A DNA stretch of 7,018 nt from Flavobacteriaceae bacterium (GTDB taxonomy: Bacteria; Bacteroidota; Bacteroidia; Flavobacteriales; Flavobacteriaceae), in assembly GCA_023145595.1 (NCBI GenBank), contig JAGLDM010000424.1, forward strand, positions 1 to 7,018. Reading direction: 5' to 3'. Under the pieces are notes generated by a model. The model saw only the letters and a list, made by a program, of their open reading frames with translations. It made no database searches and had not been told where the DNA came from. Shown here one piece after another: positions 1 to 5,324 of this stretch (its first letter is position 1; each line of letters opens with the position of its first letter). Both the position numbers and the translations under genes were made by a program.

Positions 1-1
1 C

Positions 2-21
2 AAAAGAGTGCGCTCACTTTT
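2..21 (+). terminator. Possible weak hairpin terminator at the left edge
   Basis: Read on the plus strand, AAGAGTG (4-10) can pair with CACTTTT (15-21) around the loop CGCT, with one G-T pair. T-rich repeat sequence follows. It could terminate a plus-strand gene lying to the left of the window. On the minus strand, downstream of the small membrane gene, the same hairpin carries an A-C mismatch and is less stable. The gene to the left is not visible, so the assignment is tentative. Confidence 0.25.
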
Positions 22-40
22 AACTTTTAACTTTTAACTA
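16..40. repeat. Period-7 tandem repeat, about 3.5 copies
   Basis: The unit ACTTTTA is repeated three times from 16 and is followed by a partial ACTA copy. On the minus strand, the sense of the adjacent membrane-protein gene, the unit reads GTTAAAA and begins a few bases after that gene's stop codon. A second period-7 repeat with a related GTTANNN unit lies after the stop codon of the acyl-CoA carboxylase gene. The repeat itself is plain in the sequence; any function is unknown. Confidence 0.85.
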
Positions 41-46
41 AAATAT

Positions 47-229
47 TTAAACTCTTCCCTTTAAAGCATTAAAAACCCATGCATTGGCAAAGAATCCTAC
101 TCCTACAGATACGAAACCCCATCCAGCTACTTGATCATATTTAAAAGCTCCTAAACCTATTAAAAGCAATCCCATTGCAATCATTATAAACGTTGCCCAA
201 GTTAGGACTGTATTTTTATTCATCGACAT
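47..229 (-). CDS. Small two-segment inner-membrane protein (CAL67264-like family)
   Basis: This encodes a 60-residue protein with two strongly hydrophobic segments, about residues 8-28 and 35-56. A short loop containing KYDQVAGWG separates them, and the protein ends in the basic tail KGRV. This is the layout of a small helical-hairpin membrane protein. I recognise it, from memory, as resembling a conserved flavobacterial family annotated as CAL67264 family membrane protein; no function is established for it. Translation may start at M1 (227-229) or at M3 (221-223). The upstream TTTTTTAATATG has no clear Shine-Dalgarno site, so the choice is open; MNKNTVL at M3 looks like the more usual start of the family. 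The gene stands alone on the minus strand, separated from the pirin remnant by a likely terminator. The reading frame is intact and of expected length. Confidence is high that it is a real gene and moderate for the family name. Confidence 0.8.
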   Translation of the reverse strand: MSMNKNTVLTWATFIMIAMGLLLIGLGAFKYDQVAGWGFVSVGVGFFANAWVFNALKGRV

Positions 230-272
230 ATTAAAAAATTTATTGCGAGTTAAAGGCGCATGCTATAAAATA

Positions 273-280
273 CAAATATC
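273..280 (-). promoter_or_regulatory. Possible -7 promoter element for the small membrane gene
   Basis: On the minus strand this reads GATATTTG, one mismatch from the Bacteroidota -7 consensus TAnnTTTG. It lies 43 bases upstream of the first start codon of the membrane-protein gene. No clear TTG or TTTG -33 element is visible at the usual distance, only a T-run. The location just after a terminator and before an isolated gene makes a promoter here likely, but the exact element is uncertain. Confidence 0.3.
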
Positions 281-292
281 GTTATTTTATAA

Positions 293-317
293 TAAAAAAA
301 GCATCCTTTAGATTGCT
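293..317 (-). terminator. Rho-independent terminator downstream of the pirin remnant
   Basis: On the minus strand AGCAATC (from 317 to 311) can pair with GGATGCT (306 to 300) around the loop TAAA. The stem has one mismatch and one wobble pair. Seven T residues follow directly (300-294). It lies 35 bases beyond the stop codon of the decayed pirin gene and upstream of the small membrane gene on the same strand. It therefore probably once ended the pirin transcript and insulates the next gene. Confidence 0.55.
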
Positions 318-351
318 AAATAATAGTTAAATAACACACCAGCCCTTCCTG

Positions 352-800
352 TTAATTTGGAATAAATCCCATTTTACTTTGCTGATAGTCCCGCATCGCT
401 TCCATTATTTCAGCTTGCGCATTCATCACATAAAGACCATGTTTCGTTATTTTCTCATTAATAGCTTCCCCAGACAATATCAACACATTACTTTCTAATT
501 TTGAATGAATCGAGATAAAATCGCCATCTTGATTGAAAGTACCATTTGACTCATTCCTTTTTTGAGTGATTGCTCGTTATTCACAATAATTTCTCCATCT
601 AATAAGTAAACTATCACGAAATTTCAATATTCAACTCCTCTTCATCTGCTGATTTTAAAACACAAATATTTACAGGTGTTTGTACAGGGTAAACGCCTTT
701 AAAACCCTTGCTGTTTTCTTGTTACAATTTTTAAATCCTTTATGCCAGAAGTAAGAGTGATTTTTTTAGACCCTAAATTTACCTTTTCTTGTTCATATAT
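352..800 (-). pseudogene. Decayed pirin family protein, C-terminal half only
   Basis: Minus-strand pieces in different frames line up with the C-terminal cupin domain of pirins. From upstream to downstream: a poorly matched segment containing VNLGSKKITLTSG (about 800-710); SKGFKGVYPVQTPVN through LNIEIS (721-617, then TGA TAG); VIVYLLDGEIIVNNEQ (617 to about 540); then DGDFISIHSKLESN, VLILSGEAINEKI and YVMNAQAEIMEAMRDYQ, ending in GFIPN and TAA (to 352). The last block, with LSGE and YVMN plus the acidic helix, is the pirin family's conserved C-terminus. The middle-to-last switch at about 536-538 is explained by loss of one T: CTTTC in place of CTTTTC would restore QMVLFNQDGDF. The LNIEIS-to-VIVYLL junction looks like a small deletion that is not a multiple of three. 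The N-terminal cupin half, which carries the metal-binding residues in pirins, is absent because the carboxylase gene begins there. No functional product is expected. Pirins are metal-binding cupins, some with quercetinase activity or regulatory roles; the original role here cannot be told. Confidence 0.8.
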
Positions 801-815
801 AGTAGATGGATTTTG

Positions 816-823
816 TACCTTAG
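816..823 (+). promoter_or_regulatory. Possible -7 promoter element for the acyl-CoA carboxylase gene
   Basis: TACCTTAG matches the Bacteroidota -7 consensus TAnnTTTG at all but one position and lies 22 bases before the ATG at 846. The surrounding TTTTGTACCTTAGCCG resembles common flavobacterial start regions. The nearest TTG (789-791) is 24 bases upstream, slightly further than the usual spacing, so the -33 element is doubtful. If this is right, the leader is very short and translation cannot begin at codons upstream of 846. Confidence 0.35.
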
Positions 824-845
824 CCGTCGAAATAATTCTTTACGA

Positions 846-2474
846 ATGAACCTTAAATTTAACAAAAACGAAGATTTCAACAAACTACTTCTAGCCGATC
901 TTAAAAAGAAATTTTTAAAAGTTGCTTTAGGTGGTGGAAAAAATAGAATTGAAAAAACTCATTCCAAAGGCAAATTAACAGCAAGAGAACGTGTTGATTA
1001 TTTATTCGATAAAAATTCTAAATCAATTGAGATTGGTGCTTTTGCAGGTGATGACATGTATAAAGATCATGGTAGCTGTCCGTCTGGCGGAGTCGTCGTT
1101 AAAATCGGTTACATTTCAAAAAAACAATGCATTGTTGTAGCAAACGATGCTACTGTTAAGGCAGGTGCATGGTTCCCTATTACAGCAAAAAAGAATTTAC
1201 GTGCTCAAGAAATTTCCATAGAAAATAAAATTCCGATTATATATTTGGTTGACAGTGCCGGTGTATATCTACCAATGCAAGATGAAATTTTTCCAGACAA
1301 AGAACATTTCGGACGTATATTTAGAAACAATGCCATGATGAGCAGTATGGGAATAACTCAAATTTCTGCCATTATGGGATCTTGTGTTGCGGGTGGTGCT
1401 TACTTACCAATTATGAGTGATGAAGCCATTATTGTAGATAAAACGGCAAGTATTTTCTTAGCAGGAAGTTATTTGGTGAAAGCAGCAATCGGAGAACAAA
1501 TTGACAACGAAACTTTAGGAGGTGCAACTACGCATTGTGAAATTAGCGGAGTTACTGATTATAAAGCCAAAGATGATAAAGATGCTTTGGATAAAATAAG
1601 AAATATTGTCGGTAAAATTGGAGCACCTGAAAATGCTGGGTTCAATCGAGTAAAATCATCAAATCCTACTGAGAGTTCAGAAGAAATTTATGGTCTTTTA
1701 CCGAAGTTACGGACAGACCAATACGACATGAAAGAAATTATCAAACGATTGGTTGATGATTCTGAATTAGAAGAATACAAAGCAGATTATGGCAAGACTA
1801 TTATTTGTGGATATGCTCGTATTGATGGTTGGGCAGTCGGAATTATTGCCAATCAGCGTAAAGTAGTTAAAAGCGCAAAAAAAGAAATGCAATTTGGTGG
1901 TGTTATTTATTCCGATTCTGCTGATAAATCCACTCGATTTATAGCCAATTGTAATCAGAAGAAAATTCCGTTAGTCTTTCTACAAGACGTTACTGGATTT
2001 ATGGTTGGGAGTAAATCGGAACATGGTGGTATTATAAAAGATGGCGCCAAAATGGTAAATGCTGTGAGTAATTCTGTCGTACCGAAATTTACAGTTATCA
2101 TTGGCAACTCTTACGGAGCAGGAAATTATGCCATGTGCGGAAAAGCATACGATCCTAGATTGATTGTCGCTTGGCCTTCGGCACGATTGGCTGTGATGGG
2201 CGGAGTACAAGCAGCCAAGGTTTTACTACAAATAGAAACAGCCTCCTTAAAAAAACAAGGTGAAAAAATTACGCCAGAAAAAGAAGCAGAAATATTAAAA
2301 TCGATTGAAGATAGGTATGATAAACAAACATCACCATACTACGCTGCAGCGCGATTATGGACAGATGCAATTATTGACCCACTAGAAACACGAACATGGA
2401 TTAGCATGGGAATTGAAGCTGCGAATCAGGCTCCGATTGAGAAGAAATTTAATATGGGGATTATTCAGGTTTGA
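846..2474 (+). CDS. Acyl-CoA carboxylase carboxyltransferase (beta) subunit, methylcrotonyl-CoA carboxylase-like
   Basis: The 542-residue product is the carboxyltransferase half of a biotin-dependent acyl-CoA carboxylase. It moves carboxyl from carboxybiotin to an acyl-CoA in the cytoplasm. Two crotonase-fold halves are visible. The N-terminal half has TARERVDYL near residue 40, ATVKAGAWFPIT followed by LRAQEI, DSAGVYLP (136-143), and the glycine-rich GSCVAGGAYLP (178-188). The C-terminal half has FGGVIYSDSADKSTRFI (350-366), QDVTGFMVG, GNSYGAGNYAMCG (420-432), and MGGVQAAKVL (451-460). MGGxQAA and LRAQEI are typical of methylcrotonyl-CoA carboxylase beta chains, suggesting leucine breakdown, but propionyl-CoA or another substrate is not excluded. 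The start at 846 gives the family-typical MNLKFNKNEDxNKLL. An open frame extends up to 789, but those 19 extra residues lie antisense to pirin-remnant and promoter sequence and are not family-like. The biotin carboxylase/carrier subunit is not in the window. yebC follows 62 bases downstream after a tandem repeat. The gene is intact. Confidence 0.92.
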   Translation: MNLKFNKNEDFNKLLLADLKKKFLKVALGGGKNRIEKTHSKGKLTARERVDYLFDKNSKSIEIGAFAGDDMYKDHGSCPSGGVVVKIGYISKKQCIVVANDATVKAGAWFPITAKKNLRAQEISIENKIPIIYLVDSAGVYLPMQDEIFPDKEHFGRIFRNNAMMSSMGITQISAIMGSCVAGGAYLPIMSDEAIIVDKTASIFLAGSYLVKAAIGEQIDNETLGGATTHCEISGVTDYKAKDDKDALDKIRNIVGKIGAPENAGFNRVKSSNPTESSEEIYGLLPKLRTDQYDMKEIIKRLVDDSELEEYKADYGKTIICGYARIDGWAVGIIANQRKVVKSAKKEMQFGGVIYSDSADKSTRFIANCNQKKIPLVFLQDVTGFMVGSKSEHGGIIKDGAKMVNAVSNSVVPKFTVIIGNSYGAGNYAMCGKAYDPRLIVAWPSARLAVMGGVQAAKVLLQIETASLKKQGEKITPEKEAEILKSIEDRYDKQTSPYYAAARLWTDAIIDPLETRTWISMGIEAANQAPIEKKFNMGIIQV

Positions 2475-2478
2475 TGGT

Positions 2479-2509
2479 TTGTTAGTTGTTAGTTGTTAGT
2501 TGTTAGTTG
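2479..2509. repeat. Period-7 tandem repeat, about 4.4 copies
   Basis: The unit TTGTTAG occurs four times and is followed by TTG, filling half of the gap between the carboxylase gene and yebC. It starts five bases after the carboxylase stop codon. In phase with the repeat at 16-40 read on its gene's sense strand, the unit can be written GTTAGTT, against GTTAAAA there. No base-paired stem of note forms within it. It is a clear simple repeat that could vary in copy number between strains. Confidence 0.9.
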
Positions 2510-2536
2510 AAATAAAATAATTAGAGAATATAAGAA

Positions 2537-3256
2537 ATGGGAAGAGCATTTGAATTAAGAAAAGGAAGAAAAATGAAACGTTGGTCGGCAATGGCAAAAA
2601 CGTTTACAAGAATAGGAAAAGATATAGTAATGGCAGTAAAAGACGGTGGTCCAAATCCGGATGCAAATTCTAGATTACGTGCTGTTATTCAGAATGCCAA
2701 GGCTGCAAATATGCCAAAAGAAAATATTGAGCGTGCTATTAAAAAGGCATCCGATAAAGATACTGCCAACTATAAAGAGGCGTTGTTTGAAGGGTATGCA
2801 CCACACGGAATCGCAATTGTTGTAGAAACTGCAACCGATAACAATAATAGAACCGTAGCCAATGTACGTGCAGTTTTTAATAAATGTGACGGAAATATGG
2901 GAACATCGGGTTCTGTAATTTTTATGTTTGATCATACCTGTACATTTACCTTAAAGAAGGAAGACATTACAATGGATTTGGAAGAACTCGAACTCGAATT
3001 AATTGATTTTGAAGTGGAAGAAGTTTTTGATGATGAAGAAGGGATTATCATTTATGCTCCTTTTGGTCAATTTGGAGCAATTCAGTCCTTTTTTGAAGAA
3101 AATGGTGTTGAAATTTTATCTTCTGGATTTGATCGTATTCCGACTACAACTTCAAAGTTGAATGAAGAACAACAAGCCGATGTTGAAAAGTTATTAGAGA
3201 AATTAGAAGAAGATGACGACGTTCAGACGGTGTATCATTCTATGGAAATGAGTTAA
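2537..3256 (+). CDS. yebC: YebC/TACO1 family protein
   Basis: The 239-residue product is a full-length YebC/TACO1 family protein, cytoplasmic. Proteins of this family were long annotated as transcriptional regulators (YebC/PmpR). Work on bacterial members and mitochondrial TACO1 supports a role in translation, easing ribosome stalling at proline-rich stretches. Visible family blocks are FTRIGKDIVMAVKDGGPNPD (23-42), SRLRAVIQNAKAANMPKENI (45-64) with IERAIKKA, FEGYAPHGIAIVVE (84-97), DNNNRTVANVR (101-111) and GNMGTSGSVIFMF (119-131). An acidic central-to-C-terminal region follows (ELELELIDFEVEEV, FDDEEG), and the protein ends in DDDVQTVYHSME. The N-terminus MGRAFELRKGRKMKRWSAMAK replaces the MAGHSKWANIKHRKG opening of the proteobacterial protein and is the form I expect in Bacteroidota. 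The start at 2537 has only a weak A-rich leader (ATAAGAA). It may be cotranscribed with the carboxylase gene. A likely terminator lies at 3290-3322. Confidence 0.93.
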   Translation: MGRAFELRKGRKMKRWSAMAKTFTRIGKDIVMAVKDGGPNPDANSRLRAVIQNAKAANMPKENIERAIKKASDKDTANYKEALFEGYAPHGIAIVVETATDNNNRTVANVRAVFNKCDGNMGTSGSVIFMFDHTCTFTLKKEDITMDLEELELELIDFEVEEVFDDEEGIIIYAPFGQFGAIQSFFEENGVEILSSGFDRIPTTTSKLNEEQQADVEKLLEKLEEDDDVQTVYHSMEMS

Positions 3257-3276
3257 CTATTAGATATAGAATTATT

Positions 3277-4326
3277 TTAAAATTGAACTAAATCCAATGT
3301 TTTTTTACGTTGGATTTTTTTTGTTTCTGTTTCTATAAACTGTGGAATGAAATAGACTTCTTTTGGAACTTCGTATTTTGATAATGATTTAAGATTCTTC
3401 ACTTTGTTCAGAATCACATCGTCATTTTCTTTCCCCTCTACAATCAATACAACCTTTTCTCCCAAAATAGTATCTGGAAGTGAACTGATAAAAAACCGTT
3501 GTTCTATTATTTCTGATAACTTCTCCTCTATTTGTTCTGGAATTAATTTAATTCCGCCAGAATTTATAATCGAATCATAACGACCTAACCATTTAAACTC
3601 TGAATCCGAAATAATTTCAACAATATCATTGGTCTGAATTTCTTCCGAAGCAATTTTTGGAGCGGTTATTATTAGGCAGTTTCTTTTATCTTTTGAAATA
3701 ATGATATTTGGAAAAACGCTATAATTCTCAATTCGCAATTCTTCATTCGTAATTCTTCTAACAGCAATATGAGAAACCGTTTCTGTCATTCCGTAAGTTG
3801 AAAAACAATGGGTTGGTACTTTTTGCAAAGCCTTTTTTAAGTCGAATGAAACAGTTCCACCTCCAATAATAAGTGTTTTAATTTTATGTAATTCTTCTAA
3901 AGAACCGAATACTTGCATTGGCACCATCGCACAGAAATCATAGGTTTTATTAACTTCTTTAAGCGGATTCAAACTTGGAGTTATAATGTCCAATTTCCAA
4001 CCCAAAAGCATGGCACGAACCAACATCATTTTTGCACCAATAAATTTTGGATTCATACATAATAATGCTGTTGAATTCTCTTTCAGATTAAAAAAAACAC
4101 TTGTTGCCAATGCAGAATTAAGCATAAATTCTTTTCTTACCTCAATCACCTTTGGAGTTCCCGTTGAACCAGAAGTTTGTAACTTTATAGTATCCTCCTC
4201 ATTCAAAAAATCAGAAACAAATAAAAATAATTCTTCTGAAATTTCTTTTGAAAAACAAAGTAATTCATTCTTATTAGAAAATGAATTTCCGTTCAAGTAA
4301 AAGTTAGGATGTACTTTAAAAGCCAT
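3277..4326 (-). CDS. menE: MenE-like o-succinylbenzoate-CoA ligase / short AMP-binding acyl-CoA ligase
   Basis: The 349-residue product is an adenylate-forming (ANL superfamily) ligase of the short type seen in flavobacteria, where it is annotated as o-succinylbenzoate-CoA ligase. That enzyme activates o-succinylbenzoate to its CoA thioester in menaquinone synthesis. Motifs in order, numbered from MAFKVHP: the phosphate-binding loop TSGSTGTPKV (51-60); FIGAKMMLVRAMLLG, a conserved helix; GGGTVS near 155-160; STYGMTET (176-183), the adenine/acyl-binding A5 motif; GRYDSIINSGGIK (248-260), the hinge A8 motif; and ETKKIQRKK near 334-342, whose lysine in the A10 position is the likely adenylation lysine. 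The start at 4324-4326 (MAFKVHP) is preferred. An in-frame ATG five codons upstream (4339-4341) would add MFICK, which looks unlike the family. The gene stands alone among non-menaquinone genes here. It converges on yebC, and its final codons overlap the yebC terminator. The family is sure; the substrate is inferred. Confidence 0.85.
   Translation of the reverse strand: MAFKVHPNFYLNGNSFSNKNELLCFSKEISEELFLFVSDFLNEEDTIKLQTSGSTGTPKVIEVRKEFMLNSALATSVFFNLKENSTALLCMNPKFIGAKMMLVRAMLLGWKLDIITPSLNPLKEVNKTYDFCAMVPMQVFGSLEELHKIKTLIIGGGTVSFDLKKALQKVPTHCFSTYGMTETVSHIAVRRITNEELRIENYSVFPNIIISKDKRNCLIITAPKIASEEIQTNDIVEIISDSEFKWLGRYDSIINSGGIKLIPEQIEEKLSEIIEQRFFISSLPDTILGEKVVLIVEGKENDDVILNKVKNLKSLSKYEVPKEVYFIPQFIETETKKIQRKKTLDLVQF
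3290..3322 (+). terminator. yebC terminator inside the 3' end of the menE coding region
   Basis: AAATCCAATG (3290-3299) pairs with CGTTGGATTT (3308-3317), with one T-G wobble, around an eight-base T-rich loop. The T-run continues to 3322. This is a good rho-independent terminator for plus-strand transcripts of yebC, whose stop codon is 33 bases upstream. On the minus strand the same bases encode the last residues of the ligase (around KKTLDL), so two convergent genes share it. Confidence 0.6.
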
Positions 4327-4420
4327 TTTACAAATAAACAAAAATTGGTATAACTATTGCCTACATATAAATGTAAAAATGTTCAAATGATAATTATTTC
4401 TTTAATAAATAGATTCTGAA

Positions 4421-4451
4421 TTGTGCATTTTTACAAATAATAATATATTTG
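4421..4451 (+). promoter_or_regulatory. Bacteroidota-type promoter for the SIMPL gene
   Basis: TTG (4421-4423) and TATATTTG (4444-4451) are separated by 20 bases. They fit the TTG-N17-23-TAnnTTTG pattern of primary sigma-factor promoters in this phylum, with a perfect -7 element. It lies in the 220-base divergent region between the ligase and SIMPL genes and predicts a leader of roughly 90 bases before the ATG at 4547. No equally good element was found on the minus strand for the ligase gene. The closest is TATCATTTG (4392-4384), which has three bases instead of two between TA and TTTG. Confidence 0.55.
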
Positions 4452-4546
4452 GTATCTAATCATTTTTTTTTGAATAAAAATCCTAGATGTTTTAAACCAA
4501 ATAAGGAATAAACAAGTATTATCATCCTAAAACAAAACCTAAGAAT

Positions 4547-5245
4547 ATGAAAAACATCACCTTGATTATCGTATTGACACTAACTTCTTTTATTGGAAAT
4601 TCACAAACAAAAAATTTTATTGACCAACCCTATATAGAAACTACTGCCAAGGTTGATACACTTGTAACTCCAGATAAAATATATTTATCTATATTTATAA
4701 ATGAAAAAGATACGAAAGGAAAGATTTCAGTTGAAGAATTAGAAAATAAAATGGCCGATAAACTTAAGAGTCTCGGAATTGACTTAGACAAACAATTAAC
4801 GCTATCAGATTTAGGAAGTAATTTTCATAAATATTTTTTAAGAAAACAAGATGTTAATAAAACCAAGTCTTTTTCTTTATTGGTATTTGATGCAAAAACT
4901 GCAGGACAAGTAATTCAAAATTTAGAACAAATTGGAATTTCGAATGTAGATTTAAGTAAAACGGAGTATTCCGAAATTGAAAACCTAACTTTAATATTAA
5001 AATCTAAGGCTATCAGAAAAGCCAAGTTACAAGCAGACTATTTAGTTGAGCCTTTAGATCAGAAAGTGGGAACAGCGGTTTTTATTTCAGATAAATTTAG
5101 ACAGAATTATAATTACAACAATTTGCAAGAAGTGATGGTTGTTGGTTATGCCCCTAGAAAAAAGGAAGACAAACCATTAGATATTGAATTTAAAAAAATA
5201 AAAGTAGAAAGTGAAGTAACTGTAAAATTTAAAATAAGTCAATAA
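4547..5245 (+). CDS. Exported SIMPL (DUF541) domain protein
   Basis: The 232-residue product begins with a Sec-type signal peptide: MKN, a hydrophobic stretch LIIVLTLTSFIG, and a likely cleavage near NSQ-TKN (residue 20). There is no lipobox cysteine, so a soluble periplasmic or outer-surface protein is expected. The rest resembles the SIMPL/DUF541 fold. YIETTAKVDTLVTPDKIYLSI (29-49) gives the first beta strands, and EELENKMADKLKSLGID (63-79) is a helix. The segment KSKAIRKAKLQADYLVEPLDQKVG (152-175) is the family's signature alpha segment (A...A..KAe.La..lg.klG). The C-terminus, ESEVTVKFKI, matches the closing strand. The biochemical role of SIMPL proteins is poorly defined; links to oxidative stress and signalling have been reported for a few members. 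It is followed 79 bases downstream by another exported protein on the same strand with no clear promoter between, so the two are probably cotranscribed from the promoter at 4421-4451. The family is likely; the function is unknown. Confidence 0.8.
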   Translation: MKNITLIIVLTLTSFIGNSQTKNFIDQPYIETTAKVDTLVTPDKIYLSIFINEKDTKGKISVEELENKMADKLKSLGIDLDKQLTLSDLGSNFHKYFLRKQDVNKTKSFSLLVFDAKTAGQVIQNLEQIGISNVDLSKTEYSEIENLTLILKSKAIRKAKLQADYLVEPLDQKVGTAVFISDKFRQNYNYNNLQEVMVVGYAPRKKEDKPLDIEFKKIKVESEVTVKFKISQ

Positions 5246-5324
5246 GTTAAAAAGGCTATTTCAAAACACCGACGTCTCGTATATGGATTCGTTGAAATCA
5301 CAATAAGATAATCCGAAAATAAAC

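Noticed and set aside
789..845. In-frame N-terminal extension of the carboxylase gene (19 residues)
   Set aside because: It overlaps the likely promoter and pirin-remnant sequence and does not resemble the family. The ATG at 846 gives the expected N-terminus.
1980..2210. Minus-strand open frame of 76 codons
   Set aside because: It is antisense to conserved carboxylase motifs and its translation looks like no known protein; treated as a shadow frame.
2675..2935. Minus-strand open frame of 86 codons
   Set aside because: It lies wholly antisense to conserved yebC sequence, with cysteine- and isoleucine-rich composition typical of a shadow frame.
3986..4300. Plus-strand open frame of 104 codons
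   Set aside because: It is antisense to the ligase gene, including its phosphate-binding loop, and has no recognisable domain.
4362..4375. Small inverted repeat TACAT-ATAA-ATGTA in the divergent region as an operator
   Set aside because: A five-base AT-rich stem is expected by chance in DNA of this composition, and no regulator gene is nearby.
5246..5252. Single GTTAAAA directly after the SIMPL stop codon as a third copy of the heptamer element
   Set aside because: One copy of an AT-rich seven-base word is not evidence of a repeat. It could be a relic, but chance explains it.
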